From NCBI GenBank assembly GCA_910586905.1, contig CAJUIV010000015.1, forward strand, positions 1 through 36,077: a DNA stretch of 36,077 nucleotides, read 5' to 3'. Numbering within the stretch: the stretch's first letter is position 1; every line of letters starts with the position of its first letter. The notes below the pieces were generated by a model. It saw nothing but the letters and a program-made list of their open reading frames with translations. It was not told the DNA's origin and searched no databases. Made by a program: the position numbers and the translations under genes. Below are positions 22,820-32,013 of the stretch, piece after piece. The stretch comes from an uncultured Christensenellaceae bacterium (GTDB lineage: Bacteria; Bacillota; Clostridia; Christensenellales; CAG-314).

Positions 22820-24160
22820 TTACATTACCGTGTAGCCTTCGGTATTTGCGATGACTTTAAACAGCTCCACTTCTTTACCGGTTTTACTGTCTACATACAC
22901 GTAATACTGGCGTTCGCCGTCCATACACTGAAATTCGTAACACAAATAATGCTCTCTGTCCTTTTCGATTAAGGCTTTGGCAACGTTTGTAACTTTCAGT
23001 TTGGCGTCTACCGAATTTTGCGCGTCGTCCCGAGAAGTTTGACCGAATTCAACCTGCCAATCGCGGTGATTCAGCAAATACGCGCGAGCTTCCAAACCGA
23101 CCACTTCGCCGTTTACGCTGTCTACGGCTACTTTTATCAAATCGGGATAAACTATAACGTCGTCTATAACCGTAGCGCAGTTAACGTAAGTTACGTAGTC
23201 TTGCGTTTTGCTGACCCAAACGCCTTTAACGTCGTAACCGAGCTTTTGACAAAACTCTTCCGCAACGGCAATACACTTATCGCAATCGACAGAGCTTTCG
23301 CCTTGATTATCGTTGTACGCCTCGTACTGGGCTACTTTACCGTTTTGGGCAAGATATACTCTTCCCACTTCGGTATCATAAAGATAAAAGGTTCCTTTGT
23401 TGTTAATTTCGGAAACGAAGGTATTTTCGCCGAACAAATCGGCAACGATTTTTCTTCCGTCTTCGTGTGAAATTTTGTTGTCTACTTTTAATGTTTTTTC
23501 CTCTACGCTATCCGAAAAAGGTCCGTCGTATATAAGTTTTTCGTAAGCGAAAGCGTTGTTATCCACACTGTCCAAACTGTCCGTCAAACTTCCGACGTTA
23601 TTGGCTCCGTTTCCGTTGGTTAAAAACATACCGCTATCGCTTTCGGCGTAGTCCTGTAAAAATTCGTACATATTGGTTGCCACGTTATCCAAATTACGCA
23701 GCGCCGTGCGTTCGCAAGCCGTTAAAGCTTCGCCTTTTGAAAGCTTACCGAGAAGATACGTCGCATAGTCCTGCGTTTGGTTTACAAACTTGTTACAAGA
23801 AGCCAGTTTATCGCTTTCGGCTATGGGAAGATTAGATAAACTTTGATTTACTTGGTTGGCGTGTATGACAACGTTGGCAAGCATTTGAGTTTGGTGAGCG
23901 ACGTCGTTTGAAACCGCTATTTTACCCAAATTTGCATCGAGATTTTTCATACTGTCGCAAGCGAGATAAAGCGAACGCTTATAGCCGTTTTCCTGCGAAA
24001 GCTTATATGCGTTGTCGTCGTCGATAACGGACATTCGCATCATTGCGACTTTGTTAGAAGCTATCAAGCCTATAGTTATAGCCGAAGCAATGGCAAGAAG
24101 AGCTATCACACCGAAAAATATCGTCCAAAAACTTTTTATGGAATTGTTTTTTCTTATCAC
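22820..24160 (-). CDS. ypeB: Spore germination protein YpeB
   Basis: This 446-residue protein has an N-terminal membrane anchor (about 12-32, TIFFGVIALLAIASAITIGLI), a helical region with VIDDDNAYKLSQENGYKRSLY, and in the C-terminal half repeated PepSY-like beta modules (ISHEDGRKIVADLFGE, then DSVNGEVVGLEARAYLLNH, then DSKTGKEVELFKV). YpeB stabilises and restrains the cortex-lytic enzyme SleB in the dormant spore. The start is GTG at 24160 with AGGAG eight bases upstream. It follows sleB by 157 bases in which I see no gene or terminator, so they are probably one operon, as in other spore formers. Confidence 0.9.
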   Translation of the reverse strand: MIRKNNSIKSFWTIFFGVIALLAIASAITIGLIASNKVAMMRMSVIDDDNAYKLSQENGYKRSLYLACDSMKNLDANLGKIAVSNDVAHQTQMLANVVIHANQVNQSLSNLPIAESDKLASCNKFVNQTQDYATYLLGKLSKGEALTACERTALRNLDNVATNMYEFLQDYAESDSGMFLTNGNGANNVGSLTDSLDSVDNNAFAYEKLIYDGPFSDSVEEKTLKVDNKISHEDGRKIVADLFGENTFVSEINNKGTFYLYDTEVGRVYLAQNGKVAQYEAYNDNQGESSVDCDKCIAVAEEFCQKLGYDVKGVWVSKTQDYVTYVNCATVIDDVIVYPDLIKVAVDSVNGEVVGLEARAYLLNHRDWQVEFGQTSRDDAQNSVDAKLKVTNVAKALIEKDREHYLCYEFQCMDGERQYYVYVDSKTGKEVELFKVIANTEGYTVM

Positions 24161-24317
24161 TTATTTTTCTCCTATACTAAATATTGTCTCTCCGTATATA
24201 ACGGCGAAGAATCGAACGATACTGGTCAGACAAGGCGAACTTTAAAAAGCGCAACTTAACTTACGCGATTGAAAGCGAGTCCGCGGTCTAACGCCGTATT
24301 TCGATGCTTAGAACCCG

Positions 24318-25025
24318 TTAAGAACAGAAAATATGTTTGCCTATAGTTACAATTTGAGGACGCGACCAAATCCATTTGCTGGTTGCCGTGGCGGGGTTGA
24401 AATAGTATAACGCTCCGCCGGAAGGATCCCAACCGTTCATCGCGTCTTGAGCGGCTCGGGTACACTCGTCGTTGGTACCCAAGTTGATTTGTCCGTCGGA
24501 TACGCAAGTAAACGCTCCGGTTTGATAAATTACGCCCGAAATGCTGTTGGGAAATTTAGAGCTTGCAACACGGTTCAATATGACAGCCGCGACGGCTACT
24601 TTACCGGTATAACTTTCTCCTCTGGCTTCTCCGTATATGCAGCAAGACAGCAAATACAAATCGCTGTTGGAAACGTTACTCGGCTTAGTGGTCGTTCCCG
24701 TAGACGAACTTCCGCCCGAAAGCGTGATGCCCATTGCTTTTGCCGTAGCGTTACCTACGATTCCGTCGGCCGTAAGCCCGTTTTTACGCTGAAAGTACTG
24801 CACCGCCGACTTCGTTTTCGCGCCGTAAATTCCGTCTACCGCGCCAGTGTAGTAACCCCAGCGCTTAAGCTTGGTTTGTATGTTTTTAACGACAGTTCCG
24901 CTCGAACCGACTTTTACTACTGCTGCGCTGGCAACGCCCGAAGTAACAGCAAGTACGACGATAGCGGCTAAAGTTAAAAACGCCAAAACAAAAGCGATAA
25001 TTTTTACTTTTTTTGTTAGTACCAC
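24318..25025 (-). CDS. sleB: Spore cortex-lytic enzyme SleB
   Basis: The protein has 235 residues: an N-terminal signal/membrane segment (about 7-34, ending SGVASAA), a peptidoglycan-binding repeat domain (about 36-96, SSGTVVKNIQTKLKRWGYYTGAVDGIYG), a Ser/Thr/Gly linker, and the SleB hydrolase domain (about 120-235) with the catalytic glutamate in CIYGEARGE and the conserved AVAAVILNRV. It is a lytic transglycosylase acting on muramic-lactam cortex during germination. The start is GTG at 25025, eight bases after AGGAGG. A sigma-G-like promoter precedes it and ypeB follows. Confidence 0.95.
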   Translation of the reverse strand: MVLTKKVKIIAFVLAFLTLAAIVVLAVTSGVASAAVVKVGSSGTVVKNIQTKLKRWGYYTGAVDGIYGAKTKSAVQYFQRKNGLTADGIVGNATAKAMGITLSGGSSSTGTTTKPSNVSNSDLYLLSCCIYGEARGESYTGKVAVAAVILNRVASSKFPNSISGVIYQTGAFTCVSDGQINLGTNDECTRAAQDAMNGWDPSGGALYYFNPATATSKWIWSRPQIVTIGKHIFCS

Positions 25026-25050
25026 AAAGTTTTCCTCCTGATTTTTTTGT

Positions 25051-25080
25051 TAGTATGTAACGCTTTATAAATTTAATTCA
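25051..25080 (-). promoter_or_regulatory. Sigma-G-like promoter of sleB-ypeB
   Basis: On the minus strand TGAATT (25080-25075) and CATACTA (25057-25051) are 17 bases apart, close to the forespore sigma-G pattern TGAATA-N17/18-CATACTA. sleB is a forespore gene in Bacillus, which fits. No good sigma-A promoter is visible here. Confidence 0.6.
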
Positions 25081-25119
25081 CGACGTAAAATTATAAGTCT
25101 ATTTTATTATCCGTGAATA

Positions 25120-25148
25120 TTGACATTTTTCCTTCCGTTTGTTAAAAT
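25120..25148 (+). promoter_or_regulatory. Strong sigma-A promoter of the surface-protein locus
   Basis: Consensus TTGACA (25120-25125), 17-base spacer, TAAAAT (25143-25148). The predicted start, near 25155, coincides with the 5' arm of the leader RNA's outer helix. Confidence 0.8.
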
Positions 25149-25153
25149 TAAAC

Positions 25154-25314
25154 TACCACATCACATTCGAATATTTTATGTCATAGCACGCACTATATCT
25201 CTGAGTAGATATATGTGTCTTCTTTCAATGTGTCTATGACTTTGAATGTAGTGTGGTAACTATCGGGGCGCATATTCTACGGGTGTCGTTCCGTTAGGGA
25301 CGACACTTTTTTTT
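25154..25314 (+). ncRNA. Structured leader RNA with terminator, candidate riboswitch or attenuator
   Basis: Three nested helices are visible. P1: TACCACATCACATTC (25154-25168) with GAATGTAGTGTGGTA (25244-25258), 15 positions with one wobble and one mismatch. P2: GTCATAG (25180-25186) with CTATGAC (25234-25240). P3: CACTATATCT (25191-25200) with AGATATATGTG (25207-25217), one bulge. A purine-rich linker (TCGGGGCG, 25262-25269) leads to the terminator at 25283-25314. The whole begins at the predicted transcription start and ends just before the SD. I compared it by eye with the riboswitch classes I know (purine, SAM, TPP, cobalamin, c-di-GMP-I and -II, T-box and others) and found no fit. Confidence 0.65.
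25283..25314 (+). terminator. Attenuator-type terminator before the surface-protein gene
   Basis: GTGTCGTTCC pairs with GGGACGACAC (ten pairs with one wobble, loop GTTA), followed by eight T. The SD AAAGGAG starts three bases later, so the terminator belongs to the leader of the downstream gene and not to any upstream gene (sleB points away). Confidence 0.9.
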
Positions 25315-25331
25315 ATAAAGGAGACACAAGT

Positions 25332-28300
25332 ATGAACAGACTGTCAAGAAAAGCAATCATCATTATCGCAGTCGTTTCCGCATTGACTGTTACGGCGGCA
25401 ATAGGTGTAGGGGTCATTCTTACCAATACCCCCCCCGGGAACCTACGTTAAAAACGGCGATAGCTCCGTATACCGTTTACGAAGGAGACCCAATCGAAAG
25501 CATACGCAGCCATATAACCGTTACTTACGTAGACGGAAAGGGCGCAGAACATCCGGTTACGGATTATACTCTCAGTACAGAAACAGATTTAAAAACGTTT
25601 GCAAAAGGCGAGAACGTAATTACGGTAGCTTATACGGACGAGCATGATAATAAATTAACAAATATTATAACCGTCAATGCACAAATCAAACCCATACGGA
25701 CCTATACGATAACGTTTAAAGCAGACGGACGAATTATCAATACGCAAACGTTTACAACGGAGAATGATTACGTCAACGAACCGGACGTTCCAGATAAACT
25801 CGGATACTCGGGAAAATGGGAAACCTACTCGCTTTCGACAAGCGACATTACGGTAAACGCAATATATACGCCGATAACTTACACCGTTACTTTTAAAGCA
25901 GGCGACACCGTTGTGGATACTCAAACATATACCGTAGAAAACAATGATATCGCGCCGCCCGATGCTCCGACTAAAACGGGATACGCCGTAGCTTGGGAAC
26001 ATTACGAATTAACAGTCGGAGACGTTATCGTTAACGCGGTATACACACCCGAAAAATATAATGTAACTTTAAACTACGACGGAGCAACTAGCGGCAATAC
26101 TCAACAGACTGTTACCGTTACCTACGACCTACCGATAGGTAAATTACCCATGCCCGAAAAAACGGGATATAACTTTATCGGTTGGTATTACGGCAGTAAA
26201 TTGGTTACGTCCGACACCGTTTGGAATTACGACGCGGATAACGCGGAATTCACCGCAAGATGGAGTACCGACGAATTTACCGTTACGTTTTTAGCTGACG
26301 GCAAAATTATAGATATACAAACTTATTCCGTTGAAAATAAAAACATAACCGAGCCTGAAGTGCCTAACAAAACAGGCTATACGGGAGTTTGGCAAAACTA
26401 CGTTATTACAATGGGAAACATTGCTGTAAACGCAATATATACTCCTATAATTTACACCGCTACTTTTATGGCAGATGGACTCACAGTAAGTACGCAAACA
26501 TATACTGTCGAGAACAAAACTATCAGTATGCCTGCCGTTCCCGATAAAACCGGTTATACTGGAGCGTGGGAATATTACGAGTTGACATTCGGAGACGTTA
26601 CCGTTAACGCTTTGTATACTGCAAAACAATATACCGTATCTCTCGACTACGACGGAGCCACAATCGGTAATGAACAGAAAACTGTTACCGTTACATATGA
26701 CCGTCCTATAGGCAATTTACCTATGCCAGAAAAAACGGGATATAACTTTATCGGTTGGTATTACGAAAGTACGTTGGTTACTTCCGACACCGTTTGGAAT
26801 TACGATGCGGACAACGCCGAACTAACAGCCAAATGGCTCACCGACGAATTTACCGTTACTTTTATTGCCGACGGTCAAACGATTGACGTACAGACTTTTA
26901 CCGTTGAAAACAAAAATATTACGGAACCTGCCGTGCCGAATAAAACGGGATATAACGGGGTTTGGGAAAACTACGAATTAACGACAAATAATTTAACCGT
27001 TAACGCTATTTACTCTCTCATTACTTATACCGTTACGTTCGTTGCGGACAATCAAACCGTCGGGACGCAAACTTACACAATAGAAAACGCAAACATCACG
27101 GAGCCTAACGTGCCAAGTAAAACCGGCTACACTGGAGTTTGGGAAAGCTACGAATTAACAATCGGAGACAATACGATTAACGCTATATATACTCCAATAA
27201 TATACACCGTAACTTTCAAAGCGGACGACACCGTTATCGACACACAAAACTATACGGTTGAAAACAAGAATATAACGGAGCCTGCCGTTCCCTCTAAAAC
27301 CGGTTATACTGGATCGTGGAAATATTACGAGTTAACATTTGGAAACGTTACCGTTAACGCTTTGTATACTGCAAAACAATATACCGTATCTCTCGACTAC
27401 GACGGAGCAACGGGCGGAAACACTCAGCAAACGGTTATCGTTACTTACAACAAACAAATCGGGAATTTACCCGCGCCGACAAAAAACGGATTTGAATTTG
27501 CCGGTTGGAATTATAACCAAACTTCCGTAACTACTTCTACGGTATGGAATTTTGACGCGGAAACGGTTATTTTTACAGCGCAATGGACGGTTATTTACTA
27601 TACGGTAACGTTTGAAAGCAACGGCGGAAGTCCGGTTGAAAACTTAACTAATGTAACTTATAACTCGACAATAAATCCGCCTGAGGAACCGTCAAAAACA
27701 AACTGCGAGTTCTTGGGCTGGTATACCGACAGCGCGTTAAATAATCGTTGGGACTTTGCAACAGACAAAATTACCGAAAATACAACTCTTTATGCAAAAT
27801 GGGTCGATTACTTATCTTACCTTACCTTCACATTAAGCAACGATAAAAATTACTATTCTGTTAAGGGCAGTAATTCTGCTAAAAACGCCGTATCTATAGT
27901 TATTCCGTCAGAATATAACGGAAAACCCGTAAACGCAATAGACACTCAAGCGTTTAAAGATTGTAATAAACTTGTAAGCATAGTTATTCCTGAAAGCATA
28001 ACAAATATAAAATATTACGCTTTCAATAATTGCGCTAACTTGACAAACGTAAAATATACGGGAACTATAGCGGATTGGTGCAAAATAGACGGACTCGATA
28101 ATATTATGTTTACTAGCCGTACGCTATCTTTGAACGGTAATGAACTATCGGAAGAACTTGTAATACCCAAAGATGTAACTACAATAAAGACTTCTGCTTT
28201 TATGAATTGTACGGAGATAATCAGCGTTAAGTTCGAAGAAAGCAGTACTTGCGTAAATATAAGCGACAACGTTTTCAAAGGCTGCAATAATCTGACGAGC

Positions 28301-29722
28301 ATAATCATTCCCGATACCTTAACGAGTATAGGCTCAAACGCTTTTATCAATTGCAGTAAATTGCAATATAACCCGTATGAGAACGGATTGTATTTAGGAA
28401 ACGACGGAAATAAGTATTTGGCGTTGATAAAAACAAACGACCGGTCGATAACTTCATTACAAATCAATGAAACGACAAAAATAATTGCGGGTGCAGTTTT
28501 CAAACAATACTTTGAATTAACGAATATAATAATGCCCAAAAGCGTAAAGAATATAGGAGCATTCGCTTTCAGTCAATGCAACAATCTGACAAAAGTGAAC
28601 TACGTCGGAACGATAAAAGATTGGTGCGATATAAATTTGAGCGGGAGCGATGCCAATCCTTTATCTAACGGAGCAGATTTGTACGTTGACGGACAACGCG
28701 TCGTCAATTTAACGATACCCAATACTGTAACGGAAATAAAAAGATACGCATTCGAAGGTTGTACGAGCATAACAAACGCGGTAATTCCAAACAGCATAAC
28801 GAATATCGGCGAAAGCGCTTTCTATAATTGCAGTAATTTAACAAGCATGACGTTGCCTTTTGCCGTAACGGATTTCAGACGTGTTATATGCGATAACAGT
28901 CGGTTGAAAACAGTTGTGATAACCGGAGGAACCACTATTCCGTGGAAAGCATTTGAATATTGTACAAGTATAACGAACGTTACAATTCCGTCTAGCGTAA
29001 CGTCGATAGGAAACGAAGCGTTTAAAGGTTGTATCGGATTATCGAATTTAACGATACCCAACAGTGTTACTTCAATAGGAACTTCAGCATTCGAAGGCTG
29101 CAGCAATTTGACATCCGTCATTTTATCAACCAAAGTAACGTCTATTGGCAAGGGCGCGTTTGCAGAGTGCACCGGCCTTAAAAATATCACGCTACCCTTT
29201 GTAGGCGCCAGTAAAACCGGTACGGAAAACACTCATTTCGGATATATATTCGGAGCAAGCAGTTATTCTGAAAATGCGGTGAAAGTTCCCGCATCTCTTA
29301 CAACGGTAAATATAGAATCTACATATTCTCGAACATCCTATCATTTTATAGGCGAACGCGCGTTCCAAGGATGCAACAACATAACAAACGTAACTCTAAA
29401 TAATGTGTTCGGCGTAGGAGCTTACGCATTTTATAGTTGTACCGGTTTAACCGACGTAACTATACTGCCGACAACATCTGCCAATACGATATTCGCGATA
29501 AACTCTAACGCTTTTGCATTCTGCGAAAACTTAACGAGCATAACGCTTCCTTCCCAGACTGAATCTATAGAACATTACGCGTTTTATAGTTGCACTAAAC
29601 TCGCTACGGTTAAATACGAAGGAACGGTTGAAGATTGGAACAATGTCAGAAAAAACGGCAGTCCGTTCCTAAATATTCCTGCAAAAACAATTACCTGCGC
29701 CGACGGAACCGTTAAAATATAG
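25332..29722 (+). CDS. Giant repeat/BspA-type surface protein, interrupted at an 8-C run
   Basis: An ATG at 25332, eight bases after AAAGGAG, opens a membrane-anchor or signal segment (KAIIIIAVVSALTVTAAIG) that stops at 25451 because the C run at 25429-25436 puts it out of frame. With one more C (or two fewer) it joins a frame open to 29722, giving about 1463 residues. After the anchor come a bacterial-Ig-like domain (VYEGDPIES...), then about eleven repeats of 58-73 residues of the Listeria-Bacteroides/InlB-B type (YTVTFKADG...TENNITEPAVPNKTGYTGVWENYEL; and a longer form with GYNFIGWYY). Then follows a long BspA-like leucine-rich region (AFKDCNKLVSIVIPESIT, repeated) to the C-terminus. No LPXTG motif. 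Probable adhesin or host-contact protein held by its N-terminal anchor. A start further in (such as 25913) would give an unexported product. Confidence 0.8.
25429..25436 (+). repeat. Homopolymeric C8 tract, candidate phase-variation switch
   Basis: Eight C in codons 33-35 of the surface-protein gene, directly after the membrane segment. As read here the gene is out of frame; nine or six C would restore it. Confidence 0.7.
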
Positions 29723-29727
29723 TTGAT

Positions 29728-29756
29728 AAGCCAAGCCCTGATAGGGCTTGGCTTTT
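29728..29756. terminator. Bidirectional terminator between the surface protein and spoIIR
   Basis: A perfect 12-bp stem (AAGCCAAGCCCT with AGGGCTTGGCTT, three-base loop) followed by TT on the plus strand. It sits between convergent genes; U tract better for the plus-strand gene. Confidence 0.85.
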
Positions 29757-29770
29757 ACTTTACGAAATTA

Positions 29771-30304
29771 TTAACGGTTATTCTGCCAATTGCGTATGAT
29801 TTCAAGCAGTTTGGATTTGTACACTATCTGATTAGTGCCGTTACTTTCGCCGCCTACAAAACAGAGCGGAGGATACACCACGCACCACCAGTTGTTTCCG
29901 CTTCCGCTCCCCAATTCCACAATCAACGCGTCGTACACGCCTGCTGCCAAAGTTACTCCGTTATACGACCTATCGGGAAACTGCTCTGCGCAAAGTTTAG
30001 CTTTGCTTTTATAGGAAAATCCGTTCTCGGCAAGAGTCTTGTCGCACACGGCTTCTATATTTTTAAGCTCGCGTTCAACGATATTCATAGCTTTTTCTTT
30101 AGTATCGGCATTCGATAAAAACGGAGTTAAATATTCCACCACGGCGGTTTTTACTTGATATTTCACATTTTGGTCGGCGGAGTCGTTGCTGTCCGCGCGA
30201 ATATGTATTCTTAAAAAATCCGCATTGGTGTTTTTGCTTGGAACCGCTATAATTATACCTAACAAAATTATCAAAGCGCCTGCCGCCATAAAAATCTTTT
30301 TCAT
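29771..30304 (-). CDS. spoIIR: Stage II sporulation protein R
   Basis: This 177-residue protein has a signal/membrane segment (about 4-22) and the SpoIIR core: FLRIHIRADSNDSADQNVKYQVKTAVVEYLTPFL and later NWWCVVYPPLCFV. SpoIIR is made in the forespore and exported to the intermembrane space, where it triggers SpoIIGA to process pro-sigma-E in the mother cell. The ATG at 30304 follows AGAGGT by six bases. No clear sigma-F promoter could be read. Standalone gene, convergent with the surface protein. Confidence 0.93.
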   Translation of the reverse strand: MKKIFMAAGALIILLGIIIAVPSKNTNADFLRIHIRADSNDSADQNVKYQVKTAVVEYLTPFLSNADTKEKAMNIVERELKNIEAVCDKTLAENGFSYKSKAKLCAEQFPDRSYNGVTLAAGVYDALIVELGSGSGNNWWCVVYPPLCFVGGESNGTNQIVYKSKLLEIIRNWQNNR

Positions 30305-30910
30305 AACCGTACCTCTGAGATTATTGTGCTAAAGTTATTGACGTAATCGGGCGGTATAAAACGTAAACGTATAACGATAATTAACGTTTAAACGGAAAAA
30401 ATGTCGAAACATTTAAAGCGGAAAAAAATACGAAACGTTAGAGGCAGTAATGCGTAAAAACTATTTTTTAATTCGCAACGTACTGCTGCCGCATATCCGA
30501 TAACGTATTAACGATAACAAAGCGAATAAAATCAAAACGAAATTTACTACAAAAAAACGAACAATTTAAACCGCATTCTTAATCGTATCCTAATACGCGT
30601 ATAGAAAAACGTCAAGCAAGAAATTAAGGTAAACGTTATACAGACGGAACTGAAACGAGTCGCAGACGTAATGCCGACTTTAAATATAATAAGTTTCCTG
30701 ACGTATATCGTAAAATAAAAATGTAAATCACAATTTTCGCGGCAGGCTACGATGCAATAAAATCGGACGATTTTTATTAAGTCTTCTTTGTTGAATACAT
30801 ATATCGCACACGAATTAAATTAACACAAATCGTTATCTTTTAAACGTGATAAGATGTGATGAAAACCCGTTAGATTCCTCTTGGATTACTTAATAGCTTA
30901 ATTATAATCG
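30305..30910. other. 600-base AT-rich gap with dispersed repeats R4 and R5
   Basis: No gene is supported. R4 (30723-30780, GTAAATCACAATTTTCGC then TACGATGCAATAA) and R5 (30831-30905, GATAAGATGTGATGAAAACCCGTTAGA then CTTAATTATAATCG) resemble R1-R3. A separate imperfect hairpin, GAGGCAGTA...TACTGCTGCC, spans about 30439-30490 with no U tract after it. Confidence 0.45.
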
Positions 30911-31768
30911 TTATATTATTTCCTCTATTCCGACCGAAACGTTTTTGCAAACAAGCGTTTTAAAACCGTTTCGGCGCAAAAGCGCCGCCGTTTTATCCGC
31001 TTTATTTAGACTGTCGAAAGCGATATAGTACGCGCTGCCGCTGCCGGTCATAATAGGTTTCAGTCCAACCGAAGCCGCAAAGCCAAGATATTCTTCGGCG
31101 TAGCCGGAAACCGACGCGACGGCTTCTTGCAAACGATTGCAAAACAACAAAATCGCGCTTTCGGTCTTACCTTGTTTTAATAAACATATTATTTCGTCGT
31201 TATCGGCGTTTCGGAAAGGAAAACGACCTTTATCGAAAGCTCCGTAAGCCGTTTTGCTGGAAATTTTGTAATCGAACGTGGTTAACGCAAAATATAATTC
31301 AACGGGCGTTTCGTACAAAACTACGTTGTCCCCTTTGCCTCCGATTCTTCCGAGTCCGCCCAACAGCATAAAATTAACGTCGCTTCCCACGCTTGCGCAA
31401 ATATCAAAAACGTCTTTCGATTTTAGTTCCGCGCCAAACAACTTACACATACAATAAACCGCCGCCGCCGCGTCCGCGGACGAGCCTCCCAAACCGGAAG
31501 AAAACGGGATACCTTTTTTTATATGGATATCTACGCCGGACGTTCCGAAACGCCGTTTAAACAAATCCGCCGCTTTATACGCGGTGTTATCCTCGAACGG
31601 AACTCCGACGCAACAGTCTATAACGATTTTTCCGTCGCGCCTTACGTTAACCTCAACTTCGTCGAATACGTTTACGGAAGTAATTATACCGTCAATATTA
31701 TGATAGCCGTTTTCAACGCCCAAAACGTCGAGAGTCAAATTAAGTTTTGCGTAAACTTTTACTTTCAT
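30911..31768 (-). CDS. ispE: 4-diphosphocytidyl-2-C-methyl-D-erythritol kinase
   Basis: A 285-residue GHMP-family kinase of the non-mevalonate isoprenoid pathway, phosphorylating the 2-hydroxyl of CDP-methylerythritol with ATP. It opens MKVKVYAKLNLTLDVLG (substrate-binding K and N), carries the GHMP ATP loop PFSSGLGGSSADAAAA (about 90-105) and the C-terminal MTGSGSAYY motif. The open frame begins at 31786, but that ATG is inside the -10 of a promoter; the ATG at 31768 matches the family start. Only eight bases separate the -10 from this ATG and no SD is seen, so the message should be nearly leaderless. Its nearness to veg and the sipL-like gene follows the Bacillus neighbourhood. Confidence 0.93.
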   Translation of the reverse strand: MKVKVYAKLNLTLDVLGVENGYHNIDGIITSVNVFDEVEVNVRRDGKIVIDCCVGVPFEDNTAYKAADLFKRRFGTSGVDIHIKKGIPFSSGLGGSSADAAAAVYCMCKLFGAELKSKDVFDICASVGSDVNFMLLGGLGRIGGKGDNVVLYETPVELYFALTTFDYKISSKTAYGAFDKGRFPFRNADNDEIICLLKQGKTESAILLFCNRLQEAVASVSGYAEEYLGFAASVGLKPIMTGSGSAYYIAFDSLNKADKTAALLRRNGFKTLVCKNVSVGIEEII

Positions 31769-31776
31769 ATGTTTTG

Positions 31777-31805
31777 AGTATATCACAGAATTGCCGATTT
31801 CTCAA
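31777..31805 (-). promoter_or_regulatory. ispE promoter, placed for a leaderless mRNA
   Basis: TTGAGA (31805-31800) and TATACT (31782-31777) on the minus strand, 17-base spacer, eight bases before the ATG. Confidence 0.65.
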
Positions 31806-31867
31806 TATAAACGAACAAAATAGCCGTCTAAAATCAACTTACCGACATATTATCTATAATCAATACA

Positions 31868-31898
31868 AAAATACGAAACCGAATCGGTTTCGTATTTT
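31868..31898. terminator. Perfect inverted repeat, terminator of the sipL-like gene
   Basis: AAAATACGAAACCG (31868-31881) pairs perfectly with CGGTTTCGTATTTT (31885-31898), three-base loop. On the minus strand it ends TATTTTTG, so it can end sipL transcription before ispE; it is symmetrical and could work both ways. Confidence 0.8.
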
Positions 31899-32013
31899 GC
31901 GAACACAGCGCCTATTTATCGTAACTTCCAAACGAAAATCAAGCGCAGATATTTGTCGCCGCTAAAACGGCATCGCCTACGTCAACAATCTAAAAGGCGA
32001 ATTTAAAACAAAT

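Noticed and set aside
25180..25217. GCACGCAC in the adhesin leader, resembling the opening of the c-di-GMP-I (GEMM) riboswitch.
   Set aside because: The rest of the GEMM core (GGGCAAACC, GACGCAAAGCC, tetraloop receptor) is absent.
30439..30490. Imperfect hairpin in the spoIIR-ispE gap considered as a small RNA or terminator.
   Set aside because: No promoter before it and no U tract after it; the pairing is interrupted.
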